Source of the DNA: Notamacropus eugenii | Lineage: Eukaryota; Chordata; Mammalia; Diprotodontia; Macropodidae | Length of the DNA: 64,000 nt | NCBI RefSeq assembly: GCF_028372415.1 | Contig: NC_092873.1 | Coordinates: 356,342,128-356,406,127, forward strand | Reading direction: 5' to 3' | Part shown: positions 1 to 11,300 of the stretch, piece by piece | Position numbering within the stretch: position 1 is the first letter of the stretch | Layout: each line of letters starts with the position of its first letter | The notes under the pieces: generated by a model | Databases searched by the model: none | Told to the model about the DNA's origin: nothing | The model's input: only the letters and a program-made list of their open reading frames with translations | Position numbers and translations under genes: made by a program

Positions 1-1320
1 ATTGTGCCTGTTTTGCTAATATATCATATAGCTCAGATTGTTTCCTCAGTTATTATTAATTATCCACCACAACCAACTTTTAAAGCAGTTGCTTCAGAGC
101 ATCCACCTCCTCAAATTTACTTTTAAATGTGGCATAACTGATGGATGCAGTCTCTGCTTTCAGGTTGTGGTAACCCCACTTCTGGGTAGAGCCACTGCTA
201 GGCTTAGCACAGTGTCTGGAAGGCACGTAGCAGGTGCTTAATAAATGCTTATTTCCTTTCATTCCTTCCTTCTTCTCAAGAGTATGGTAGCTGCAGCAGT
301 CTCTGTCATGGATGGGCTTCTGTCCCTTCACCTCAGGAGGCTTTTTCTTTCAAATCTCACAAGACCCCATCACAGACACAGGCCTCACTAGGAGGTCATG
401 AACCCATAGGCTGGCCCAGCAGAGTATGAATGAGAAGAGCAGCCCATTAGGTCCCCGTTGGGCTCAGGGAGCTGTGCTTGCTCCTCATGGCAGAAAGGAA
501 AGAGAGATTTTGCTTACGATGCCTTTTGTATGGATTCTCAGTTCAGACTCAGTAATCAATTATAGTTATCTCTTCCACATCCAGACTTTCCTTATTATGG
601 TTTTGATATATCACAGGTTGGCATAAGAAATTATATGGAAATTTTGGGGGAGTTTTGAGGAAGCCATAGAGGACAGGTGAAGGTCTGCAAATGACACAGG
701 AGAAGCTTAGAAACTCAGAAAAGTATAAAATATATGTGTAGTATGATATAATATCAACATATTTTATCTTTTAATACCATAATCATTTAGACTTCTTCTC
801 TGGTATGAAGCAAGGGCCAAAAAACTTTTCATGGATTTTCCAGATCATGGGAGTACCACACCCCTAGACCTTACAATGCAGAAGGGATAACTAAAAGACT
901 TTCTGTCATTAAGCAGTAAAAGTGGACAGATAACAATCATAGAAGACTGGCCATGTTCTAGGAAGAGAGTGGTCATGTTCTGACATTTCATATCATCATA
1001 CTGTCAAAAGGTTTACTCTCACCCCCATGGGGTTTCCCAGGACTTAATGTGTCTCTTCTCCCCTGGGTTTGTACAGACTGAAACATGTGGAAACGTGTGT
1101 ATGCCCAGCTAAGTTGCTGAGGAGTATGACCATGTCTCAATAACCAGACTCTTGAGCTAGAGGTCCTAAAGTTGGAGAGGGAAGCCAGGGCGAAATAGGG
1201 GCAGGATTCCCATTTAGAACTAGTTGTTTTACTACCATCAAGACAGTCAAAATTGAAAAACGCACTGGCTGTGGAAGCTTCTCTCTTTTTCTAAATCCAC
1301 TAGGCTCCTGGGTTGATTAG
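1..1320. other. Flank with no recognised gene
   Basis: Only short old SINE remains are visible, such as the reversed gcacgtagcaggtgctt type tail near 220-250. The reading frames here are short and match no keratin. KRT222, the expected neighbour on this side in human, is not seen. Confidence 0.5.
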
Positions 1321-1329
1321 GAAAAACCA

Positions 1330-1405
1330 AGAAGTTTAGATTCTGTTTTTCTTTGTGCCTGGAACATTCTAAGTACCTGATAAATGCTTGTCAGTTGATT
1401 AAATG
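1330..1405 (+). repeat. L2 LINE 3'-end fragment
   Basis: The segment reads like the final 70 bp of L2: 'tgcctggaacattctaagta' followed by a 'gataaatgcttgtcagttga' type ending. Confidence 0.5.
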
Positions 1406-1884
1406 ATTCATCTCCTTGATGCCTGGGTCTACTGGCTATGTGAGATAAGTATCATTTGCAACCAACGTTACATTGTCTATATTCCTTTGCCCTCTCATAG
1501 GGGAAATGCTTGGCTATGTAGACTTATATAAACTAAACTGAGTGGTGTCTAGAATTTCTGGTTTCAGAGCAGCCTTTCCATTTCCTAGAAACTACTTGAG
1601 TCTAGGAGAGGCTGTAGGCATGTAGCCAAGCAGTATATGTTTTATTATGCATTTTTTATTGCTTTTATGGATTCTACCCTATGAGTAAAATATCCACTCA
1701 TAGCTGAGCATGTACTGTTTGTTTCTCGAGGGAGTATGACTCCATTATGCCAAGGTCATGTGACTATGGTTCAATGAATTAAAACAAGTTCAAGGTTATG
1801 TTTGCCAGATGTAGAAGCTTGGGAGAGGATTATGACTGAATAAATCTACATTAAACTATAGTCCCTACATTGGGAAGTACCTAT

Positions 1885-2270
1885 GGTTGTTGTTGTTCTT
1901 TATTCTTGAAGAGGACCAAAATGACATCACCATGATAAAGTGAAATTTCAATGTGTACGACTATGACTGATTAGACCAATACAAGCTCAGAATGCTCTGC
2001 CACAGATTGGGCACAGATAGTCCGTGTGAACATTTGGGGTGGTTATTCCAAATTTGTACATCCTATATTTCCTTTGTGCTATTGAAATTCTGCTTTGCTT
2101 GTAGAGCACATCACTTTTTCTGATGTGGGCATGCCATGCTGAGTGGTCCTGTGCCAGTGTCTTCCATGTTGCACAATCAAATCCAAAGTTCTTGAGAGAG
2201 ACCTTGAGAAGTACATATGGATACTCAGAGAGAGGCAAAGCTATGGGATAAAGAGTCATCCACACTGACC
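1885..2270 (-). mobile_element. LINE 3' end, second RTE-like family, minus strand
   Basis: The minus strand encodes the end of a reverse-transcriptase-type protein: a segment with FGFDCATWKTLA, HIRKSDVLYKQ and then CPICGRAF, a CxxC motif common at the C-terminus of RTE-like LINE proteins. The 3' end (left side) is gtcctcttcaag followed by short A/C-rich repeats. A second copy with the same motif order (HKFRATSTPNVHMDD, CGRG) lies at 50640-50945. The element is a 5'-truncated fossil. Confidence 0.6.
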
Positions 2271-2384
2271 ATCAGAGGAAACATATCCCTCAGTGGGGTG
2301 GAGGGCTATGACTGCCATGATCTTGGAACTTTCCAGGGCCCCAGGTCCTAACCTCCTGCTGCCAGACTACCTACTGGGTGTTTG

Positions 2385-2825
2385 TCCTTTGTTTTTGAAG
2401 AGGATCAATGACATCATGGGGTGATGTCTTACCTTGCCCATGAATTGGGTTTAAGTGAGGCAGCCTCACTCATTCTGAGTCATCAAAGTCCAGTGGCAAG
2501 GCAGAAGTGAGGACATCTGGCATTAGCCCAGGATGTAGGGGATAACCTTGGTGTCTTTAATGTCTGACCCAGCTCTAAGAGTTCCACAGTGCTTGCTTCA
2601 ACAGTCCTCAAGGCCATTGGAGCAAATTGTTCTCATCTATCCCACATGCCTGGGGTAGACATCTCCCTAACTCACTAACGGGTTTGAGGTCTATTAGTTA
2701 CCATCAACCTAGTTTAGCCCATCTGCCAAGACAGTTTTCCAGCCACAGGAGAGAGTTGGGGAACTGGCTGGATACAAGAGATGGATGCAGAGCCCTGAAA
2801 ACACTCAGCAAGCCCTTAGTCCTCC
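2385..2825 (-). repeat. Dispersed retroposon (430-bp family), copy 1
   Basis: This shares about 430 bp of order and sequence with 24240-24690, including 'gatgacatcatggggtgatg'-type start and 'agacagttttccagccac' near the far end. The left end resembles the 3' tail of the LINE at 1885-2270, so it is probably retroposed from the minus strand. Confidence 0.6.
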
Positions 2826-3339
2826 CTTAACACCTCATACACTGCACCTACTGGATAAAAAGGGATGAAAGAATGTTTTCACCTTCGCAAATAGTAGTTC
2901 TGAATCACAATCACTGGAAGAGCATGAGACAGTCATCTGCTGGCCATAGAGCAAGGGGTAGTAGTACTAAGGAGGAATAAGTCTGGGGATTATATTAACT
3001 CCCAAATTCAAACTGAATTTTGTTACATAGGAGCTTCTATCTAATGCTGTCTCTTAGAGCCATCCAACAAGCTGATTACAGTGTAAGAGGAGAGGGCTTA
3101 GATTCATGGCTGTGCAGGAGTCTTGAGGTGAGGGTAACTTCTCTATCTCCAAAGTAGACTCCTCTCAGCTAATTGGGCCCCTCATTATTTTGTCATTATA
3201 CAATGAATATTACCACCTCCATGCCTTTGCTCGTGCTATACTCATCCTGAATCAAATCTTGCTCCTCTATGGAGCATATTGAGAACATTTGATATAGTAA
3301 TATTGTTCAAAGAATTATGAACAACTAATCTCTTCTGAA

Positions 3340-3600
3340 TGTTATAAACACTCAAATCAACCACAAAGGAGCTATGAAGGAAGATACTATCCACCTCCAG
3401 AGAAAGAACTGATAACTAGAAGAAGGCATAATATGGACACATACATACGTTCACATATATATGTATATGTGTGTATATACGTCTATCTATCTAATCTATA
3501 TGCCAAATGGTGACCTTCTCCAGTGTGGGGGAGGGAGGGAGGGAGAGAGGGAGGGAGTTAAAAACATAAAATACAAATAAATAAATAAAATGCTTAATTG
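3340..3600 (+). repeat. Marsupial retroposon 3'-end family, copy 1
   Basis: Contains 'tatccacctccagagaaaga' and 'aactgataac', then a microsatellite (catata, gaggga), then an A-rich tail 'ataaataaataaaatgc'. Related copies lie at 27690-27960 and 59290-59460. Confidence 0.5.
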
Positions 3601-3984
3601 GCATGTAATTAACTATCTCCTAAATATTCTATCTTCCACATAGATTTTTTGCTCCTGGAAGGCAAGATTTTGCATTATTTAAATACATGGCAGAATGCCT
3701 CAAAATATGCTGATCTCACAGTGCTCAGTAAAGATTTCTCAAATCTAACCACAGGCTAATCAGATGAGACTCTATGTCATCAAGTTTTGTAGCTGCCTCT
3801 TGCCTGGCATTTGCTGCTTCTGAATTACTTAAGAATAGCCCTCAGGTAATGTATTTAGATATACCTGTGCATTCTCTGCCATGGACCTGTTTTATGACGT
3901 GGTTCATCACATCAGAGCATAGTCCTGAGTCAAGAATGCCAAGTTGTATTATCAAGCAAAGGGAACATTTAGTATTTAGGAAAA

Positions 3985-4065
3985 GGTGTGTGTGTGTGTG
4001 TGTGTGTCTGTGTGTGTGTCTGTGTGTGTGTCTGTGTGTGTCTGTCTGTCTGTCTGTCTGTCTTG
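3985..4065. repeat. (GT)n / (GTCT)n microsatellite
   Basis: A GT run with regular GTCT interruptions ends in five GTCT units. It gives false Cys/Val-rich reading frames on both strands. Confidence 0.95.
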
Positions 4066-4104
4066 TCTGTGTGGACAGGAGTTGGGGGAATGGATAGCAT
4101 AGGA

Positions 4105-4330
4105 TAGTCTGAGGCATCTAGGTAGCTTCATGGATAGAGTAAGCTTGGATTTAGGAAGACTTAGGTTCTTACCCTGCTTCAGACATATTCTACCTGTGTG
4201 ACCAGGGCAAACCACAATCTTTTCTAGCCTCCATTTCCTTGTCTATAAAATGAGGAACAAAGACTCAGTGTCTTCAAAGATTCCTTCTGGCTCTAAAATC
4301 TTTGAAATTTGGAGGGTGAGATCTGGGGGA
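4105..4330 (+). repeat. MIR/THER-like SINE
   Basis: tRNA-like head 'gcatctaggtagcttcatgg', then cctgtgtgaccagggcaa, then 'tttccttgtctataaaatga'. Confidence 0.6.
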
Positions 4331-4732
4331 AGCCCATGGAGCAAGTGGGAAATGAGGTTAGGAATGTAGATCAGTCATGGAATGGGAGAACAGGGTTTTG
4401 TTTGTTAAGCCAAGGTCAAGAACTCCACAGGTCAGTGTCAGAAAGTGGTGAACCGCCATCTGTATTATAAAATGACTGGCTCTTTCTTAGCATTTAGTAT
4501 TTCAAAATTAGTTTGAGAATTTTGTCAGGGAATGTGCTTATATCTTTTCTGCTGAGCCATCATAGTAGGAAAGGGCCAGGATTGGGCTAGAAAGGCAAAA
4601 TCTCATCAAAGGTGAGAATTCCTAAGGGTCTTAATTCTAGGCTGAACTTGCTGCATGTCTAACCCTCCTGCTTTCCCGTGGGGCCTTGACATTTAAATCA
4701 AATCAGTAACATGATATATAGGATAAATCAGA

Positions 4733-4880
4733 GGTAGCTAGCTGGTGCAATGGATAAGAACATGAGACTTGGAGTCAAGAAGACTTGAATTCAAAACTGA
4801 CCTTAGATACTAACAGTGTGACGCAAGTCATTTAACCTTTCTCAGCCCTAGTTTCCTCAGATGTAAAAAAAAAAAAGATA
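4733..4880 (+). repeat. MAR1-type SINE, 3'-truncated
   Basis: Head 'gctagctggtgcaatggata', then ggagtcaagaagacttgaa and tcatttaacc. It breaks off at 'cagatgtaaa' and runs into an A-tract and AT-rich DNA. Confidence 0.75.
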
Positions 4881-4884
4881 ATAA

Positions 4885-5190
4885 TAACACCTATGATATA
4901 ATATATTTAATTATATTGTGATATATTATTATAAAATATGGATATATCCGTTATTGTAGTAATATAACTATACCAATATAACATTATTAATATTATAGAA
5001 TTGTCATGAAGTATGAATGTGTTAATATAACACCCAATAATATTAACATAATATTATTGCAACAATATATTATCATAATATATAATATATAATTATATGT
5101 GTTATTATTATCCCTTTTGTAGATTATATTAAATATAATTCATTGTTTTATTATATATCATAAAATTAATTATATTATTAATTACATAAA
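4885..5190. repeat. AT-rich low-complexity tract
   Basis: About 300 bp made of irregular ataatat/aatatta steps with almost no G or C. It lies between a truncated SINE and a pentanucleotide array. Confidence 0.85.
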
Positions 5191-5204
5191 ATGGTATACT
5201 ATAC

Positions 5205-5420
5205 TCTATCACCCTGCCCCACCCCAATCCAAACCACTCCACCCTACCCCACCACACTCCACCCTAACGCATCCCATCCCATGTCATCTCATTCTATCCC
5301 ATCCATACCATACCACACCACACCACACCACACCACACCACACCACACCACACCACACCACACCATACCACACCATACCACACCACACCATACCATATTA
5401 ACTATACTATACTATGCTAT
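5205..5420. repeat. Pentanucleotide array (CCACA/CCATA)n
   Basis: The core at 5306-5395 is a run of ccaca and ccata units. Degenerate cc-rich units precede it and actat units follow it. Confidence 0.92.
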
Positions 5421-5849
5421 ATTGTACTATGTCAAGCAGTCCATCTACTCCCTGAGTATAGGTAGTACATAACTCACAGAATTTTGAGACTTAGATAAGA
5501 TAATGTATGGAAAACCCTTTGTCAGTTTTAATCAGCTGATGTAAACATCAGCTATTAATATGAACAGAAATAAAAATATTTAGCATAGATTCCCTGAAAT
5601 GAAAAATATTTCCTTTAGTAGCTGTCATGCTTGTCCCTCCTGTCATCTCTCCTATGTTCTCTCACTCTACCTTCCCCATTAGACTGGGTGCCCTTTGAGA
5701 AAAAGAGCTATTCAACAATGTCTGGCAAATAGGAGGCCCTCCATAACTGTGGGTTGACTGCTTGATTATCCTTTGTACCCTCTGAAATTCCTTGTTGTAA
5801 GGATTCACTTCAACACCTTCCCCCCACTCCTTTGCAAAGTGGAGGTCCA

Positions 5850-6085
5850 TAGGTATTTGTTGATGTTGTTTAGGCGTATCTAACTCTTCATGACCCCATT
5901 TGGGGTTTTCTTGGCAAAGATATGGAATAGTTTGCCATTGCCTTCTCCAGCTCATTTTATAGATGAGGAGACTGACACAAACTCAAGTGACTTGCCCAGG
6001 GTCACACAGCTAGTAAGTGTCTGAGGCTGTATTTGAACTCAGGTCTTCCTGATTCCATTCTGTCCACTGTACCATCTAGCTGCCC
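5850..6085 (-). repeat. MAR1-type SINE, near full length
   Basis: Antisense copy from 'tgaccccatttggggttttc' (RTE-type tail) through 'gtcacacagctagtaag' to 'ccatctagctgccc' (tRNA-like head). Confidence 0.88.
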
Positions 6086-6839
6086 CTTCCATAGGTATGG
6101 AACACTGCATATATTTTCAGTTTTTTTGATGTATTGATCATTTGTGCTGATTGTTTTTTTTCTTCATTTCCTTATTGTAAGGGATGGATTTCTAAGAATA
6201 TAGAGGGAAATTTAGGAAATGCAAAATTGCAAGATGGCAATGAATTTCATTTAAAAACAGTTCATATTAGTCAGCCAATAAACATTTATGAAGCAGTTTG
6301 TGTTAGGCACTGTATCTCTGGGGATACAAAGAAAGCAAAAAACATCTCCCTCTCTGTATCCCCAAGGCAATATTCACAGCATTGGTGGTGACTCTGAATA
6401 TGCCAGTGTAGTTCTCAGTTGCAAAATATAATAGACTCTCCAGAGTCTTTATTCATTCATTCATTCATTCATTCATTTATTCATTTATTTATTTAGACAC
6501 CCAGAAAGCCAAATCCCAGAACCAGAAAGCAAAATCCATCCTGGTGACCAAGAAGTTAATAAGCATGAGGACCTCAGGGAGCAAAGCCATTCCCAAGCCT
6601 CCCTTCTCACAAGCAAATACGCACGAGCCTGAGCCTTGCTGGGCACCTACCTGTGTCCTCTCCCCTTTGCCCCTACCGTGTTCACTCATTTCCTCCCGGT
6701 TCTGCTCCACCCTTCCTGTTCTGCCTGTTCAGCAAGTTCCTCCCACCACATGTGACTTAGGCTTCCAGGTGATTTAATGGGCCTATTAATGAATAGGAAA
6801 GGTTTTCCAATTCAAATTTCCATTACACTGTCTCTAGGA

Positions 6840-7600
6840 AGTCATTTTAATGGGGGAGACCACATGCAAACGACTATATACAGATAGGGTCTATGGAAAT
6901 AATAGAGGGAAGGTACTGAAATGAAGAGAGATTGTGAAAGGCTTCTTGTAGAAGACAGAATTTTAGTTGTGACACAAAGGGATCCAGGGAATGCAGGGGA
7001 TGGAGATCAGGAGGGAGAACGTTCTCATTTGTGGGGGACAGCCAGTGCAAATAGCCAAAGTGGAGGAACCTCGAGGAAGGCAGGGTCATTGAATCACAGA
7101 GCAGGTGGAAGCTTCTGTGTGCCATGGTGTAAGGAGACTGGGAAGATAGTGGAGCAGAGGAAGGTTATGAAGGGCTTTGAATACCAAAGAGAAGGTTTTA
7201 TATTTGCTGCTGGAGGTGATGAGGAACCATTGGAGTTTATTGGGTAGAGTGGTGACATGGCCAGGCCTACATTTTAGGAAGCTCATTTTGATAGCTGAGT
7301 GGGAGGAGACTTGGGGTAGGGAGACCCACCAGCAGGTGATGAGGGCCTACATCAGGATGTTGGCATTGTCCGAGGAGAACAGGGGGTGTATTTGAGAGAT
7401 GTTATGAAGGCAAAATTGGGGCGTTGGCAACATACTGGATATGGGGGTTTAGAAAGAGTGAGGGATTGAGGCTGACACCCAGGTTGGGAACCTGAGAGAT
7501 TGGGAAGATGATGGTGCCCTTAATAGTAATAGGGAAATTTGGAAGCAGGGAGGCTTTGGGAGAAAAGATAACAAGTTCTATTTTGGACATGTTAAGTTTA
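6840..7600 (+). repeat. Old dispersed repeat, family not named (copy 1)
   Basis: This 750-bp block reads like a well-spread mammalian repeat: 'ggaacctcgaggaaggc', 'gaagggctttgaatacca', 'tgacatggccagg', 'ttctattttggacatgttaa'. Weaker relatives occur at 9330-9500 and 36830-37040. The reading frames here on both strands are by-products. Confidence 0.5.
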
Positions 7601-7619
7601 ATATATTAGCCTTGTGTCC

Positions 7620-8075
7620 TTACCCTGGAAGCTACTTTTTATTTATTTTGTCTTAGTTTTCTATATATGTATTGTTCTCCCACAATAGAATGTTTTTGTT
7701 TTGTTTTTGAGACTGGTTCTTCCAATTTCACCTAAGTTGGAAGTGTGGTAGTCACTCATGGACTTGATTGTACTCTTGATTGGCATGAAAATTTTTAACC
7801 TGTTCTGTTTCTGACCTGTGTTGTTTTGCGCAGTGGCCTCCCCGTCCTTAGGGCTCACCGTATTGGTGCCAGACTTACATAGGATGCCTGTCCAGCTTTA
7901 GATCACCTCAGCTCAAAACTTTGGAGCTCAAGAAATCCTGCCTGGTAGTAGGAATTCCAGCCTCTGCCTCCCTACAATAGAATTTAATCTCCTTGAGAAT
8001 TGAGTCACATTTTTGTCATTTGTATTCCCAGAACCTTCCATAGAACCTAAAAAATGTCTGTTGAGTTGTTTTGAA
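7620..8075 (+). repeat. L2 LINE 3' part, split by a 7SL pseudogene
   Basis: L2 sequence 'tatatgtattgttctccc' runs up to 7691 and resumes at 7974 with 'aatctccttgagaattgagt', ending near 'ctgttgagttg'. The interruption is the retroposed 7SL copy at 7692-7973. Confidence 0.65.
7692..7973 (-). pseudogene. 7SL (SRP) RNA retropseudogene 1
   Basis: Antisense 7SL-like order: a T-rich run, gagactggttc (RNA 3' end), then 'ggcctccccgtccttagg' and 'ccgtattggtgccagactta' (S domain), then 'gctcaagaaatcctgcct' and 'ccagcctctgcctccct' (5' Alu domain). The copy is flanked by identical 10-bp target-site duplications ACAATAGAAT at 7682-7691 and 7974-7983. The T-rich left end is the reversed poly(A) tail. It is diverged and has no upstream 7SL promoter, so it is not a live gene. 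Confidence 0.8.
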
Positions 8076-8133
8076 AGCCCATAAAATATTTTAAAAAGTC
8101 CTAAAATTCATATGGTGTTAATGTAAGAAAAAT

Positions 8134-8139
8134 TTTATT
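8134..8139 (-). terminator. Poly(A) signal of K24-like gene 1
   Basis: AATAAA on the minus strand, 201 bp past the stop codon at 8340-8342. The 3'UTR carries no recognisable SINE. The transcript end is expected near 8115. Confidence 0.75.
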
Positions 8140-8339
8140 GAAAAAAGAATAAAAGACACCCCAAGTATACTTATGGCTTTACTTCTGTGACCAAAAGTAG
8201 AATTATTTGAAAAGCTCCCCTTTTCCCCAAGCCTTTCATGGCTTGTCAAGGATTGTCAAGACCTGGCATTCTATCTCTATGCATGAGACCTTCCATGCTC
8301 CATTTCTTTTAACATTATCAGAGCCTCTTTGATGACCTG

Positions 8340-11300
8340 TTAGGCTGATCTCTGATGAACATCTTTTATTTTTGATGAGACAACAATTCCATCAACCAGT
8401 TCTTCAACAATGGTTTTATAGAGAAAAGTTTTTGTTGGTTCTGTGAATGAAGTGAAATTAAACAAAAGTTAGAGATTGTGTGATACAAACACACCAATGC
8501 ATTCCAAGTATCAAAAGACAGAGCTCTCTCCAGGGCTAGGTAGAAAGTCCATATATTTTATATTTACTAAATTTTTAAGGCAGAAAAATCCAGTAAATTT
8601 TGATTTTTGCTGATGTTGCAAAAAGATACCAAAGATATAGCTGGAGCAGATTAGAGCGTCGTTCCAGGGCATATAGATTTAGAAAGTAATTATAATACTT
8701 GGAGTTCTTTAAAAGCATAGAAATAACTGAGCTTAGTGCCTAGTTAGCAAGAAAAAAATTTAAGAAAAATAATAATCTGTCAAATTCCATGCTTCCTTCC
8801 CCCAAAAGGCACCCCCCACCCCTGTCCAGGTAAGCTGTTCCTTGGCTATTTCTCAGCCTGTGTGATAGGCTCCCCAACATGCTTTTTAGGATATATTTCA
8901 TGCCACTTCCTGTGGGTATGTCTTGTACTATTTGTCCTGGCATGAAAACTACTAGTTTTGATTGCATAGTAAATTAATTAATCCTGCAAAAAGCATTCAT
9001 TCAGTGTCTATAGGCTTATTATTTACCAGATGCTGGCAAAAATGAAACAGTCCCTGCTTTTATGGAATTTATATTCTATGACTGAAGGCAACATGAACAG
9101 TGGAAAGATCAGTGATTTGGAGTCAGAGGACATAAAATCAAGTGCTCTGTCTGCTACTGTGTAACTTTGGGCAAATCCCTTCACTTTCTTGTGACTCGGT
9201 TTCCTTATTTGTAAAATAGTATTTTGGATTAGATGATTTCATAGGCCCTCTCTACTTTTAAATCTATGATCCAATGATCTTATATATGGAAGTAAAGACA
9301 AAAAAGATAATTTTGGGAGGAGGCACTAATATCTAGAAAGACTAGGAAAGATCTCATGTAGAAGCTGGCATGTCAATAGGGCTTTGAAGAAGGCTAGGGA
9401 TTCCAAGAGGTGGCGATGAAGAGGGAATACCTGGGACCAATCTGTGCAAAGGTATGGTAGGGAGAGATAGAACAACCTGGGTAAGAAAGAGAAAGCTTGG
9501 GATAATAATGATGAAATCTAGTCTATGTTGGAGAAAATCTAGAACCCTGGGCTGATTTTAGAATAAATACCATTTTATTGATCACAAATGCATAGAATAA
9601 TTAGTGTTTCCAAGTAGAGATCCTGTTTTTAATTACTAGATAAGGTTGATTTATCATTAACATATGGAATATTGGCAGGTACTGACTTTTGTCATCCATA
9701 TCCATCCCTTAATATGGTGATGAAGAGAGGAGAGAACAGGGGAGAGAGTTATCCTCTGGAAGTTCTTAATTTTAAGTCTATTATTGATAACCTAGAGACC
9801 AGGAATAAGGAAAATGATAAAAGAGAGGAGTCTGTGAATCTGTAAATTTAGAGCTTGGGAGGGATCTTAGAAATCATCCAGGTGAACCTCCTCATTTTAC
9901 AGACAAAGAAACTGTGACCCAAGGAGGGTAAGTGATTTTCTTAAGGTTGCACAGATGAAAGAGTGAAGATTTGAACCTAGGTGCTTTAACTACTGCCCTT
10001 GCTTTCCACTGCCAGACAGCTAAGGGGCAAAGTGGGTAGAGCACCAGACCTAGAGTCAGGAAGACCTGAGTGCAAATCCAGCCTCAGATACTTCCTGGCT
10101 ATGTGACCCTGGGTAAGTCACTTAACCCTGTTTACCTTAGTTTCCTCATCTGTAATATAAACTAAAGAAGAAAATGGCAAAGTACTCTAGTATCTTTGCT
10201 AAGAAAACCCCAAATGGGGTTACAGAGAGTCAGACATGACTAAAAAGTGAACAGCAGCTAAAGAAAAGCAAACAGCTGGGATGGGAGCTAATTTTAAAAC
10301 CAGACAATCATTTTAGATTATGATTACTTTAGATTATGCAAGTTGGAAAGAATTTTGTCAGCATCTAAGTTGAATTTAATGAGAAAAAAAACTACTAAAG
10401 CTACAAGGAATTTTACTTTCTGTTATTGATGCATATGTCACATTGGAGAAATGATGAAGTAAGGTTGAAAATGCCCTAGATTAGAAGTAAAGTTCAGATC
10501 CTGGGTTTCGCCACTTCCTACCTGTGAGACCTTGGATGAATAACTTCTTGTTTGAAATCCTATGCTGGCAGATTGAACAAAACAACAAAAAACCCCCAGA
10601 TTACACAAGTAGCACACAACAAAGATGTTTGGGCAGTTAGGTGGCATGGTGGATAGAGTCTGATGTCAGGAAGACTCATCTTCCTGAATTTCAATCTGGC
10701 CTCAGACATTTATTAGCTGTGTGACCCTGGTCAACTCACTTAACCCCACTTGCCTCAGTTTCCTCATCTGTGAAAATGAGCCGGCAAAGGAAATGGCAAA
10801 TCACTCCAGTATCTTTGCCAAGAAAAGCTTAAATGGGGTTACAGAGAATCAGATATGATTGAAAAAAGTTAGTGGGTTCAGGTTTCCATCTTTTACTGGG
10901 TGTTTGCATTTTGATCACAGGCTATAAATCTACAAGATCTCTTAGAGATTATCTAGGACAACCTCCTCATTTTTTGGAGGGACAAATTGAATCCCAGAGA
11001 AATTAAATAATTTGTTCAAGGCCATGTAGGTAGTAAATACTAGAATTGGGATTTGAACCTAGAACTTTTGTCTCTAAATGCAGTGTCATATAAATTCAAC
11101 ATATCCCAAACTGACTTCATTCTCTCCACTTCCAAATCAGCTTTCCTCCCCAATTTCACTATTATTGTTACTGGCATTGCCTAAATCTGAGTAACAAAAT
11201 ACCGGAATTTTCTTTTGACTCCTTGTCTGTGTTTTTCTACATCTAGCCAGTTTCCCATGTCTTGTCATTTCAGCCTTGAAGGATCATAGAATCTTAGATC

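Noticed and set aside
6874-7395. Several overlapping frames on both strands
   Set aside because: They fall in an old dispersed repeat. No frame is supported over another.
1-8100. KRT222 expected on this side by human gene order
   Set aside because: No coil 2B or tail-like exon of KRT222 was found. It probably lies further left, or the window runs in another order.
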